This document shows, one piece after another, positions 38,693 to 50,600 of a stretch of DNA of 64,000 nucleotides (positions are counted from its first letter, which is position 1; every line of letters begins with the position of its first letter). The notes below the pieces were generated by a model, which saw nothing but the letters and a program-made list of their open reading frames with translations, was not told the origin of the DNA and searched no databases. A program made the translations under genes and the position numbers. The stretch is from Ptychodera flava. Lineage: Eukaryota; Hemichordata; Enteropneusta; Ptychoderidae. The stretch is taken from positions 19,504,272 to 19,568,271 of the forward strand of contig NC_091944.1 in NCBI RefSeq assembly GCF_041260155.1, read 5' to 3'.

Positions 38693-39012
38693 AAACGATG
38701 AGAGACAATGAGACCCACACGAATCGTTGCAGTGGCAGTCTTTTGAACAGTCCAAGGCAGCAAATAAGACCGAAGGCTATGGCTGCTTATTTTGGAGGAG
38801 CTTCGTATCGTCACCGTGACGAACGAGCAATCCGTCATAAAGCTCCCGCAGGGGTCATCCTTTTTTCGCATGGGCACATGTAAACCATGCGAGTTGTATT
38901 GAATAATGTTGCTGAAGTTTCATCTCATACATTGATCCCACGGCACTCTGCTGTTGTGACCTTAGTGTTTGCTTACCGACGAAGAAGGCAGACAAGATTT
39001 GTGTGACCGGCC
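38693..39012 (+). repeat. Local duplication, unit 1
   Basis: Diverged direct copy of 40735-41041. Shared blocks in order are ACGATGA, AACAGTCCA-GGCAGC, AAGACCGAAGGCT or close, CTTATTTTGGA, GGGGTC, GCGCATG-like GAGCACATG, AATGTTGCTGAAGTTT and GACAAGATT. No terminal repeats are seen, so this is treated as a segmental duplication, not a transposon. Confidence 0.6.
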
Positions 39013-39974
39013 CCATTAGCTTCAGCTGGTGTCATAAATTCAGATGGACTCACATGAAATCACATGAGGCACATTAATTTGTATTGAATTGCCTCTATGA
39101 TCACATTTCCACGCAGTGACGCGATTGATCTATTTCACCAACAAAGGCCATTCAGTACCGTCAAGCACTCCTTGACATGCACACAATTTTATTAAAATCT
39201 AGAAACATGAAAAAATAACCGAAGTTAAATGGCACGAAGAAGTAAACTATATGCCAGTTCTGATGCTTCGACGAGAACAGTAGTGGAGTAGGCAGTCAGA
39301 AGATTATTTGTCGTCGCGGAGGGCCAGGTGAACAGTTTTCCTGAGTGGAGTTGGAAGAAGGGAAAACTAGTGCACCGGAGGGGAAAAATAAATGTCACAA
39401 GTTAATGGAATGATAGTTGTGAACAGCCCTCTCTGCCCCATCAGGTTTTAATTTAGTCCAAAATACCCTGGAATAGTAGACTATACAAGGGCATGTACAT
39501 GGTGTGCTGTAATAATATTTGAATTTACAATCATCTTTTTAAGATGAATTTCAAAGGCTTTCCATTTCCTATGTATGTGTTTCGGGGAAAATATACTTAA
39601 ACTTTTGCTGTACCAGTAACATTAATCACGGGGAAAACATTGAAACTATATGACTGAGTAAAAGCAGTGAATTTGGGGATACTTGACTTTAATATCATTC
39701 ACCGCATTTTCTCACGGAAATTCATTTTGGTGAAAATCATAGTCAGAAAGAATCCTAAAATTGAGCACCGCGATTCAAAAATCCTTGAAACATATTCTGT
39801 AGTAGGATTTCTGTGAAGTCATTCCTTTCGCACGTCGTTACTGAATGATTTTCGCAGAAAACTCTTGACAAACTACCAAAGTGTTGAGAACCGGATTTTT
39901 TGTCCTCTGCAAAGAAACAAACTATTCAAACAATCATCGAAAATTGTAAATACCATTTGTAATCAAATTTGGTA

Positions 39975-40034
39975 TGATCGAAAAGCCATCCCCTTAGAAT
40001 TTCTGGCGGAAACGCAACGAGTATTATCACGACA

Positions 40035-40109
<75 letters not shown>

Positions 40110-40588
40110 GTGAAGTCCAAAGAATATATTATTTTTATTTTTGTACTTTCAAGCTTGCTTACTTCTTCCTAGATCATTCTTTCTTTCTTTCTTTTCTTTC
40201 TTTCATTCTTGTCAATGTGTTTGCAACCCTCTGTCTTACTCGTAGTGCCTTATCTGGAAAAGAGATTCGAAAACGTGATCGCAAGATGACTTTAATTGAC
40301 AATTCTACCAGCTTGGCTTTTCAACTTTCATCATTTTGCATGTGAAATGAAGTTAAAAAGACTTCCACTTCAATGGTGCGTGTGCAAATATTTTTTCCAT
40401 TATTGTTTTATTTCAAAATTGTGGTTTCGTCACCTTAACGTGTGAGGAGAACAAAAATGTTAGATCGAAAATTACATGAAAGATATTTTGTCAAATGTGA
40501 AAGTAGATGTAGATAAAGAGACAGGCTCTATGTTTAAAGCACTCGTTGCGTTTCCGCCAGAAATTCTAAGGGGATGGCTTTTCGATCA
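39975..40588. repeat. Perfect 49-bp inverted repeat around a TA microsatellite
   Basis: The segment at about 39975-40023 (starts ATGATCGAAAAGCCATCCCC, ends AACGCAACGAGT) recurs exactly inverted at about 40540-40588. Between the arms lie (TA)n at 40036-40106 and a CTTT-rich run near 40183-40205. The exact match implies recent origin or gene conversion. The right arm lies inside the ORF at 40476-40742. Confidence 0.85.
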
Positions 40589-40742
40589 TTTGCCCTGGGA
40601 AATGCACAGAAATGTCATACACAGAACATGGCTGCATGACATTTACAAAAATACGAAAAAAACACGCAAAACGGGTTCAGTGTATCGTGCCGAAGGGAAG
40701 TATCCAAAGAAAGATCTTAGAAACCGAAGGAAGGAACGATGA
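40476..40742 (+). CDS. Unrecognised 88-residue ORF, possible exon or gene fragment
   Basis: I do not recognise the protein. From about residue 23 it reads ALVAFPPEILRGWLFDH, then PWEMHRNVIHRTWLHDIY, and finishes in a very basic KKDLRNRRKER tail. The mix of Trp, His and Pro with balanced codons looks less random than the other short frames nearby. Part of it (LVAFPPEILRGWLFDH) exists a second time as the inverted arm at 39975-40023. The downstream sequence is duplicated at 38693-39012, as would fit a 3' UTR copied with its gene. It could equally be a transposon-borne fragment. Confidence 0.3.
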   Translation: MKDILSNVKVDVDKETGSMFKALVAFPPEILRGWLFDHLPWEMHRNVIHRTWLHDIYKNTKKTRKTGSVYRAEGKYPKKDLRNRRKER

Positions 40743-41041
40743 TGCTCAGAAAAAATCGTTTCGCTGACTCCCTTTTAAACAGTCCACGGCAGCTAATACG
40801 ACCGAAAGCTGCGACTACTTATTTTGGATAGTATTATCACGAATAAACCAATCACAGTAAAGCCCGCTGAATGGGGTCCTCCTTTGCGCATGAGCACATG
40901 CAAACCTAACGAAATCGACACAAAAGTAATATTTAACAATGTTGCTGAAGTTTTCTTTCGCACATTTTGATCCTCTTCTGCCAGTGTGAGCCACAGAGCC
41001 TGCTGACAGAAGAACACCATAGACAAGATTGGCGCCAACCG
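40735..41041 (+). repeat. Local duplication, unit 2
   Basis: Partner of 38693-39012 in the same orientation, with several small indels. It starts at the stop codon of the 88-residue ORF and ends near GACAAGATTGGCGCC. Confidence 0.6.
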
Positions 41042-41752
41042 GTAAACTACAGTCAGTGTAACACAGGTAAGAGCTAATTGTTTCAGACAAATGACATAAA
41101 GAACATCGCTTAAAAACCAGAGTTTGAGTTGCTTCCATATCAAATGTGAAGAGAAGATTTTTGGGCGTTTTATTTATCATTTTCCATATGCATGAGATCA
41201 CACAGTCTTCTAATTCTAACACACAACCCTTGAAGTTTCGAATGAAATATAATGTAGTTCATGATTTTGAATAACTTTCAACACCGGACCATTAATCACG
41301 AAGTGCTTGCATTTATTACTTACAATATATCATTTAAGGTCGTGGAAAAGGCTAGGTCGACAGGTAAAAGTTAATCAAAAAAAAACAAGCCATTTACTTT
41401 GGCTAAGATATTTAATATCATATGAAATTCACAGGAAGTGAGTGCCCCAAGCATATTGAAATTCAATTTGCAACTGCAATTGCAGCTAAGTTATCGGCTA
41501 AGTATTTCTTCACACCTATGCCCATCGTGGTTTTTGTCCTGCTACTGTCCTCAAAAAAATATTTCCTATACTCATCAATCTCTCATGTTTAAAAGAAAAC
41601 TGTAATACTGAATTGTGTAAATAATTGTGCCGTGCACAGTTCAGCCTCAAGCAATAGAAAAAAAAGACGAATACAATGTCTTAAACTAGAAATGTATAAA
41701 CTCTAAATTTTTGCATGGTGATAAAAATATCAAGTTCACAAATTCATTGATG

Positions 41753-41964
41753 AACACGATTGGAACTAATTTGGGATAATTGGACGGTGAAGTAATGCCG
41801 ATTTAATCTACAAATGTAATCTCATCTGCTTTTCTTTTTACAGTCACACTTGTTTTTATGAGTAATTAGCAATATTGCAACATTCATCTATACGGCACCT
41901 ACCGCTTTTGAGAAATTTGAAAAATATGAAAATCCAATTATCCCAAATTAGTTCCAATCGTGTT
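41753..41964. repeat. Inverted-repeat MITE, family 5, solo copy with 4-bp target duplication
   Basis: A 212-bp element whose ends AACACGATTGGAACTAATTT and its inverse match over about 31 bp. GATG flanks it on both sides. It is the uninterrupted counterpart of the copy at 52977-54439 and shows what that copy looked like before insertion of the inner element. Confidence 0.85.
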
Positions 41965-42316
41965 GATGGTAAATGACGTCTTCTGAATAACAAGAGCAAC
42001 TTAGGTGTTGTGAAAAGTTACGTATGTAAAGAATGATATTTCATGTGAGTTTGAAGAAACCATGAAGATTCAAGCATCAAGACTACTGTCTTTATATCTT
42101 GTAGAATATTTACCGGAAAATTGCACTTCAGTCATACTAGTTTTTTCTGTTTTCCATTTTTACAAAACTTAATCGAATGTCGCTGTCGTACCTTCCCTTC
42201 TCTGACTTTAGCTGTTTATTTGTCAACGTCTATATTCCTGTCTGAAATCATGATAAAGAACGTTACGTCATTTTACGTTGGCAGAAAGCGGATTATCAAG
42301 TCACATATAGGCGAAA

Positions 42317-43393
42317 ATGGATAACGGCTTTAACGACAGTTTCTCTGACGGGAGCCTAAACAGCACGGATACAGAGAGTAGCGGTTACCGCTTCGGGGAT
42401 ACGTTCCAAAAAGTTGCCGTATTGATATCAGTTATCGGCATGGCAGGCAACTTAACTGTATGTTACGTGGTCTACCGGGTCCGTGCCTTGCGGACAATGA
42501 CGAATGCTTTCGTCGTCAACCAGGCGGTCGTCGATATCGTAGCTTCGTTCCTGATCGCCGTTAATCACCTCATCGATCCGACGAGCTATTACGGCGTCGG
42601 CGGCCAGTTCTTGTGCCGCGTCTGGAAGTCTCGGTATCTGCTCTGGGCCTGCTTCACAGCGTCCACTTACAGTCTGGTCGCCATGACATTCGAGAGGTAC
42701 TTCGCGATTGTCTATCCCCTGAGATACATCGCTACGTTCACCGCCAGAAAGGTTTGGGGAATCATCGGTACAGTGTGGTTTGCAGCCTTCGTTATATCTT
42801 CCTATCCTTTGTTCGTGAATGATGTAGCACCAGGTGGAGTATGTCATTGGATAACCCTCTCAAAGGCGCTGAGTATAGCTCTGCCCATTTACGTCTTTGT
42901 AACCAAGTACTTGCTACCGTTGCTATTCATGTCCTCGGCATACATACACATAGCTTTGATTTTAGGAAGGGAGAAAAAAATAACGAGTCTGTTAGCTCCC
43001 GTTCCTTCATCAAGACCAACTCCCGCTGCAACTTCAATATCACAGCCGTCACACGTCGGTACAGATGCACCGCAGAGCTTTAATGCAAGCAACCTCCAGA
43101 CCGCGTCGTTAAAGAAAGCCCGCCGAAATGTCTTCAAGACCCTGTGTCTTGTCTTCTTTGCCTTCGTTATCTGTTGGACTCCCAATCAAGTCTATTTCAT
43201 GTTTTATAGTTTAGATTTCTTCGGGAGCTTCGACTGGAAAGTGCACGAAATTACCGTCGTGTTGGGCTACTGCAATTCGTGTATAAACCCTATCATCTAC
43301 GCCTTGAAGTATAGAAGTTTCCGCTCGGGGCTGAGAAAGGCGTTGCATTGTTGTAACAACGGAGTTGAGGACTCTTCGCTTGGCATGGCGTGA
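42317..43393 (+). CDS. Rhodopsin-class G protein-coupled receptor, intronless
   Basis: Complete 358-residue seven-helix receptor at the cell surface, probably for a neuropeptide. The N terminus has two N-glycosylation sites (Asn6, Asn15) and no signal peptide. Landmarks: Asn45 (TM1 GN), Asp73 (TM2), Cys100 and Cys176 for the TM3-loop disulfide, ERY at 126-128 in place of DRY, CWTPNQ at 286-291 in TM6, NPIIY at 324-328 in TM7, then an amphipathic helix and Cys345-Cys346 for palmitoylation. The third inner loop is Ser/Pro-rich. The GC content of the frame is clearly higher than the flanks, and the lack of introns suggests origin by retrocopy or an expanded single-exon family. The WTPNQ/NSCINPIIYAL pattern fits the peptide-receptor (beta/gamma) branch. 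The ligand cannot be told. Confidence 0.93.
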   Translation: MDNGFNDSFSDGSLNSTDTESSGYRFGDTFQKVAVLISVIGMAGNLTVCYVVYRVRALRTMTNAFVVNQAVVDIVASFLIAVNHLIDPTSYYGVGGQFLCRVWKSRYLLWACFTASTYSLVAMTFERYFAIVYPLRYIATFTARKVWGIIGTVWFAAFVISSYPLFVNDVAPGGVCHWITLSKALSIALPIYVFVTKYLLPLLFMSSAYIHIALILGREKKITSLLAPVPSSRPTPAATSISQPSHVGTDAPQSFNASNLQTASLKKARRNVFKTLCLVFFAFVICWTPNQVYFMFYSLDFFGSFDWKVHEITVVLGYCNSCINPIIYALKYRSFRSGLRKALHCCNNGVEDSSLGMA

Positions 43394-43517
43394 ATTGCAA
43401 ACATTCCTGCTTGAGCTCGAGGCATATACAGGACTGTTCTTTGAACCACTTCGTTAACTATGAAGTGTGAAAGTGCTACACAACTAAATAACAGATAGAC
43501 TTTGATTGATAAACAGA

Positions 43518-43523
43518 AATAAA
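43518..43523 (+). terminator. Candidate poly(A) signal of the GPCR gene
   Basis: AATAAA 124 bases after the TGA stop; a second one lies near 43736. Confidence 0.5.
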
Positions 43524-44189
43524 AAGCACTTACATTGATGATTTTACTACTATTTTTCCCTAATGCTCATGATGTAAAAGGTAATAGTCAGTCACCGAAC
43601 CTATTCAACCAAGTGGAAAATCTTACACAGCGAAACATTTGGTTTCAGCCGAAAAGAGAGAATTTCTAATCGTCATACTTTCACCTTGTATGTAGTCTAC
43701 AGCTGCAGAAATAGCAGCATTTGAAGACGCGTCAGAATAAAATACCTAATTCTATTTAATCTTTTGAATATTATCATCGTGAAATGAGCTCTTCTTGCTT
43801 TCATAAAAGAAAGTAGCCCTCCGGTGATCGGTTAATTCCCAGCGTTTGGAAGTACCTTGAAATACATATCTCAAATCACGAATATGAGTTTCAAAAGTTA
43901 CCATTCAATTTAAAAAATGCGCAATTTATAGCACCAGAGGCTTATCTGGCATTGGTTTCGACCACATTTCTTGATCTTCGACTCGTTGCTTAACCCTTAC
44001 ATTGTCAAATTTGTTTCTCTATAATTTGCGACTAAGTCAGTTGTAATAAAGCAGTGCTACAGACGCGGGTAGACTTTGTCAATGATTTATCCGAAAAAAT
44101 GGACCGTAAAAATCAAAAAGTAAAATAATTCCGATGTTCTAATGTTGATAGCGTTGCAAAGAAGCTTGGTCACTAACATTTCAACACAA

Positions 44190-44342
44190 GGGAGGTCCGA
44201 CTTGCAGCGATTTGGAAGCTGTTATCCGATTGGTCGGCAGAATCCTACCTTCAAATTCAATAATACATATACACTCCTGCTGTGAATAGTGACAATCGAC
44301 CAATCAGATATAACCTTGCAAACACGCTGCAAGTCAGCCAAC
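44190..44342. repeat. Foldback MITE, about 150 bp
   Basis: The left arm CCGACTTGCAGCGATTTGGA ... ATCCGATTGGTCG is inverted at the right as CGACCAATCAGATATAACC ... GCTGCAAGTCAG, about 40 bp per arm with several mismatches. No clear target duplication. Confidence 0.6.
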
Positions 44343-44843
44343 AAGAGAAGCTGGTCATGAGATGATAAAGTTTTTAATCAAATAATCGTGTAAGTTAAAT
44401 AGATGTAGATTATGTACATTCCATGAAAGTATATTTGTATTGTTTTTAACTAATTGAAAAAGTTTAGTTCACTTGTGATTGGCAGATTTACGATCTAATC
44501 AAAATACGATGAAATGGAATTTACAGTTTTCTATCATTTGTCAAATAATTTGGTTATTTCATTACTGCTTATATATGTTTATTCGTTTTCTTGATAACAC
44601 TCACTTCGCTTTTGCTGGTGGCAACTCTGATAAGGTATGTAACTTAAATATGTTGAATGCAAGCGTTATGTAAGCTTTTAGGGGATTACATGTATCTGAA
44701 CCACAGGGATTTTTTTTTTGAATGTTTCTGAGAGAAAACTATAAATTTTAGCTCTTATCTAGCAAACGTTGCGTGACTTTGTGTACCACAGGCAGGCACG
44801 GTACGCAGGCACGCAAGCATGTATTTGATTGCTTGCGTGCGTT

Positions 44844-44944
44844 CATACACACATACATACATACATACATACATACATACATACATACATACATACATAC
44901 ATACATACATACATACATACATACATACATACATACATACATAC
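44844..44944 (+). repeat. (ATAC)n microsatellite
   Basis: About 24 almost uninterrupted CATA tetramers. The YICM-type ORFs on both strands are readings of it. Confidence 0.95.
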
Positions 44945-47225
44945 GTGATTTTATTTTTATTGACTTAGAGGTTAAATGCAGTACAGATCGATGACAGCGA
45001 GCACCACAAAAAATTCAACCAACCATTTAAATATCTATAATTCAACCAGCCTCTTAAAACAAAACATTGTAAAAAATCTAATCATAGGTATAACATTAAT
45101 TGCGAGAAAGTGTGCGAAGGATTTTCAAGAACATGGAGAGAAATGAAGCCGGTGATGTTCCAATTTGAATTAACACACCGTATTTTGTCAACGAAGATTA
45201 AATCAGAGGCAGTCATAATTAAATACTGCAATTGTGAAGGAACCATAGTGCGTCTGTTGTGGGCTTGCCGCGAACGTAGTTACTTTTTGACCACGTTTTA
45301 AACGTTCCGAAATTTCTTTTCGCAGAACTCCTATTCATAATTGTAATTACATGTTGAGATTCCCTTTTAGAGTCTTCGATAAGAAAGAACAAACCGTTAA
45401 ACCGTTTACTTAAAATTACAAATACCATTATTGAATATGATGGCATTGTTTAATGAACAAGCTTGACAATGTCACAGAAAATACGTCCTAATGTCTGAGT
45501 AACACACGTCTACAAAGAGAAAGAAATATACAGTATTTCCCCGATACATTGAAAGTACTTGCCGAGAACACGTGAGTCTCACGATTTTTGTTTCTTCCGT
45601 GATTTTCCCCCATTTAGTTTATATCTCTTTTCAGTCTTTATTTTAAGTAGCGTACGTAGCCCATGTTTGCATTTCAAATAGTCTATAGATGTAATACTTT
45701 GTCCCACTCAATGAAATACCATTACATAACAAAAGATCAATCATTCGAATAAAGTATACAAGTAATCGAAAGACGCTATAGTTACTCGCCTACTTTACCA
45801 GCCTTGCTTTAGAATTTACGTCAAGTGTGTTTACTTTAGAAAAGCAAATTTCAAGACTGTGCTGATATATTTGAGGTTCTTATTATAAATTGACATCGAA
45901 TTTGTCTTGAACAATAGAGGGTAGTAATTAGCTCCCAAACAGAAAACTATACGCACTCATTCTGTTTTGCATTTCGAATGAACAAATTATCACCAAGCAA
46001 CTTCCATAGGGTTTCTTTGCGAATTAGGGTATACATAACTTTCACGACATCTACACCAAGTGAAATGCTGAGCAAGTATTACATTTTTAAGTTTATGAAA
46101 ACTTGATGCCAGAAAGTTTGCTGGTTTGAGCAATAGAGGTTGGTGAGCGTCAATATTGAATTCAAGCTCAGTGTGAAGACGGTTGAATACGTCAGAAGTG
46201 TCTCAAAGGTAGGCAGGCACTGAGTACCGAATATACACATTGTAAATGTGGGATTTTTTGTAAAGAAGCCGCTCTTAAGGCAAGGCTGTTCGCGTTGCTA
46301 GCATAGATGTGAGTAAGTGAGGTCTATTTGGGAAGACTTTCTTTAGGTCGTTCCAAACTAAAATCAATTTAATTGTGTGATATCCCCCGCAGCAATAATG
46401 TAAATCTGACCCAAAAGGAAGCAGGGTTACGAGTAGGGTGATTTCAGGTATAGCACTATCAAAACATTCTTATTCTCCTTTAAAATGTTGATGAAGGGAG
46501 CGGACTTTAATTCTTCCAATTATTTCTTTGATGGCACGATCATTTTTCACTTTATCCTTCCCCTTCGTACGCACGAGATAATTTTGTTACAACTTTCAAA
46601 AAGTTGTGATTTAAACGAATACTACCGTATATTTTGTGAATATATCCAACAAAGTAGGTCAAAATTTGCTTGTGATTATAAAGCAGTCAGTATCTTACTT
46701 GATAATTACCATGTATGTAGGATAAGGGCTGACTTTCAATTCTATTTGAAAAAAAAATGAAATTTATTTGTTGCTTATAGCTCAAAAGGCACCCTCCAAC
46801 GTGAATACTTCTAGAAGATACACATACCTAGAACCATTTAAATTTGGAAGACGAGATGGCATACAGTTGTAGCTTCCGCCCCGTCGGTGTCTGTCTGTCT
46901 GTCGCGATCCCATGCATAATGTATACTAGCGTAGATAGACCACACTACGTACAGTCATTGAAAGTCTCTCGAAGTTGTTTCTTTCTTTGAGTAACGTGTT
47001 GTGATTTGCATTTGCCAAGTGTCAGGTTTTGATTGAACCTTTCCATCAAGTTTTCCTTTTGTTGTACATTCCAAGTTCAAATTTGCATTGCTCATGATTT
47101 GAACGGTTGCCCAAAGAGCAAGATCGCTGGGATGTTTTTGGATGCGACAGCGACACTGTGAGGCGGTACACATTTTTACAGTGAATTTTAAGAAGACTTT
47201 TGCGGTGATACAGTAGCAATCAAGA
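44945..47225. other. Intergenic DNA, nothing recognised
   Basis: No exon, RNA gene or inverted-repeat element could be supported between the GPCR side and the 3' end of the first CUB gene. Short frames here have no family resemblance. Confidence 0.5.
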
Positions 47226-47231
47226 TTTATT
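47226..47231 (-). terminator. Candidate poly(A) signal of CUB gene 1
   Basis: TTTATT on the + strand, which is AATAAA on the coding strand, 435 bases past the stop codon. Confidence 0.4.
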
Positions 47232-47665
47232 GCGTGGCATTTCTCCTCGAAAAATATATTTACATCAAGTCGTCATAATTTCACATTAAAGTTAGTAGGC
47301 TAGCAAAATTTTCAAGCAACTGTACTGTATGTCATGAAATAACTACACGTATTCTCAGTTTTCTGTGCAATTTTGAAGACATTGATCCAATTTATCCTGA
47401 AAAATACCTGTGTGTGCAATGGTAGAAGTACAAAGAGTTACTAATAATACGTAACTTTCTCCGAGCTCTACAGTATTCTCAAAGTTCTCGCGTAAGAAGA
47501 CCTGTCGATCATCGGCAACCATACATGCAAGTATTCTGATAACAAATATCTTGTCCTGCAATGTTATAAGAATTTGCGATACTCTTTGTCGTTATTTAAG
47601 GTCTGAAATACTACTTCCTATATCTTTGACTGTCTCAAGTCTCATGACAGTGACGACACAACTGA

Positions 47666-50600
47666 TCAACACTCTTTATCCTTCTCATCTTTTGCCAATT
47701 TCAACACTTCTTCATAAGATGGCAGCGATGGCGCGCTTTGTTCATCCCTTGCATCCGCTTCGTAGCCGGCATTTGAAAAGGTACTGTTCGCGGCGATTCC
47801 AGATCCTGCTCCTGCGGTCACTGTTTCAGAAAGTGCGTTTGGCATCGGCGATGCCGAATCAGAACCGACGCCATCTATTTGAACATGTGTACCAGTTTGG
47901 TGCTGTTCCCCAGAAATTGAATAGTACGGAGGCGGAAAGTCGGGTGCTTCAAAACCGTCGAAGCTTCTGTCAAAATAATAAACGAGAAAAGACGATTTAA
48001 CGCAGTATTAGAGTAGGTAGCCTACATATCATATCTACTACTACTATCGTATCTACTACGTAGACTTATACGTCAATTGATATGCATTATCTATTTTAAG
48101 GTAGCATATGCCTCGGGTAGAAATATTTGGACTCTCACATTCTTTCCATTTCTATTCTGATCTACCACTCGTGGGCCTCTTTTTAAAAGGTATTGGAGTA
48201 AGTTAGTTTTTTTTCAAAAATCGAAATTTTCATTTCCCCCCCGTTGAGTTAACACAGGGGAAGCGGCCATTGAAAATTTCAAATATCGGTAAATATTAGG
48301 TAATATGTTTCTCTAGTACAAACCTTTGGACGGTGGCTCGTGATTTTAATCCTTGGTTTGGTAAGAGAATTGTTGAAAGTTTCATTGAAAAAATTTTGAG
48401 CAAATGTTTTAGTCTTTCACTTTCGAGGCGCATACTACCTTAACTGATAATTATTATGTGTGGAAGTGATTGAGGGAAATGTGGAAGTGATTGGGGGAAT
48501 CGAAATGTGCCCCTCTTGGCGGTGCAGAGCGCTTTGAGTCCGGAGAATGTGCCATGAGGTTGTAAGCGAGTTTGATTTCATTGTAGAAGCGGCATCTCAT
48601 CTCATGAGTCTTTCAACTCCCTTCGGACCTACCATTATTCATATTGCGCATTCGGCTAGCTGTTTTTATTTCAAGAGTTTTAACATCAGTTCAATGTATT
48701 GTGCATTTTATTGAAGCAGTTGCCATGTGTTCGGAGCATTACTGAAAAAATCATTACATGATCATAACTCCTAGGCGGGAATTTCAAAACATATTGTTTC
48801 TAAGTCGTGTGTCTTATAATTTTGAATTTAAGACGGGTGGATGCTCACCATTATATACTCAATTTGTTCAAATTTGTTTCATTTTAGCGTTCTACTTGAT
48901 TACACCTTTATCATTCCACAGGAAAATTAACGGGGATTAATCCACAGAATTCCAGCCCTACTTTACGTAAACAGAGGCAGATTTTAAAGACATAGAATAA
49001 CAAAATATACAGAACACCGAAAAAAACCACCTACTCATTATCGGCAGTATCTGCTTCTCCTGTGCTTGCTGACTGAGCCGAGTTAGCTTGTTCCTTCCCA
49101 CAGGTTTTCTTAAAGCATGGTAATAAGTAGGCAGTGGTCAGGACATACGTCAGTGGAAGGAGAACAGAGAGTGATAGCAAACACATGACAACAATGACGG
49201 CAACTGTGGAGAATCAGAAATATCGGAAAATTTAGCTATATAAAATCTAATGTGCACTGTAGAAGCATGCATATTTTTACCAATCACACAAACTGTGAGA
49301 ATAAAGTTGGTGTCAAAAAGCATACGTACGGAAACAAACAAATACATACGCATACATACATATACATACGCACGTATGTATTTACCTACAATAATTGTAG
49401 CCCGCGGGCCTTTATTGGCTGTGTTGGATGTGTATCCCCGTCCGTAGGCTGCACAGCCAACACGGCAAATAAAGGCCCAAGGGCTACAATTATTGCTGCC
49501 AGTATGTATCCATCGACCCATCGATCCGTCCCATCCATCGATCGATCGATCGATCGATCCATCCATCCATCCTGTCCTTTACGGGGAAACCCAAATCCTT
49601 GGGACTATCAGTGTATAGTAGTCTACAACAGGACAATGACCAGCAATTGATAGTCTAGGGGGATTTTGAGTGTTGTTATTACCCTATAGTGCCTTTGTAT
49701 ATCGAGTAAATTGCGTTCTTAAAACTAGAATAACATTAGATATAAGAGACAATTCATCCCTCTCCTTTCGGTTGAAAGGAGAACACACTTACTTCAACAA
49801 ACAAACAAACAAACAAACAAACAAACAAACAGAAAAACAAGCAAAATATCCAGCATCTGCTCAGATTAAGTATATTCGCGGTTACAGTGATCGGCATTGC
49901 TTGATATTATCTGGAGTAGACACCCTGGCATTTTACTCGGTCAGATGGTGGTGCAGTATTTCATAAAACATATAGAAAATTATGAAAATTATAGAAAATT
50001 ATGCTCCGACGTACTTGTACCGGCGTCAAGTGTATCGTCATAGACAGTCCAGAACTGTGCGTGAAATCCCTTGTATTGACCATCGGCATTCATGGAAGAC
50101 GAGACGAAGACCAGCAACAGAGAACTGCCAGCTGACGTCACATTACCATCAACTGATGAAAAGTAGTTGCCACAGTATCGACCAATCAGAGGAGCGGTTA
50201 AATCTGAACCGCCGTATATATCAACGTAGTCGTTGTAACATCCGTTTCCGTAGAGGTTAAAAGTCGGGAAGTGCAACTGTCAAGATAGTTGTTCATGAGA
50301 CAGAAGAACAAAAATGAAAATATATTGAAATTGTGTTCGTGGATAAAGCTTACGGTTTTAGAAATACTGCAAAATCTGACCGGTGTGTCATCGTCTTTTA
50401 TAATATTTCGACAGATTGAGTTTGTCTTGAAGGGATCCAAATTTACTATCATCATACAGGAACCCAATTTCTACTTTAAGGTAGAACGCGCCTCGGGGAC
50501 ACAAATTTGGATTCTCAAAGTTTTACAATTCTCTTCTGATATACTACTTATGAGGGTTCATTGTAAAGCTCTTGGTGAAAGAAAACTATTTAACGGCTTA

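Noticed and set aside
38413-38877. 154-residue - strand ORF
   Set aside because: It runs through a (TA)n tract (YIYI repeat) and part of a duplicated noncoding block; no family resemblance.
49252-49650. Overlapping ORFs on both strands of 132 and 138 residues
   Set aside because: Created by a foldback element and ATCG/ATCC microsatellite inside an intron of CUB gene 1.
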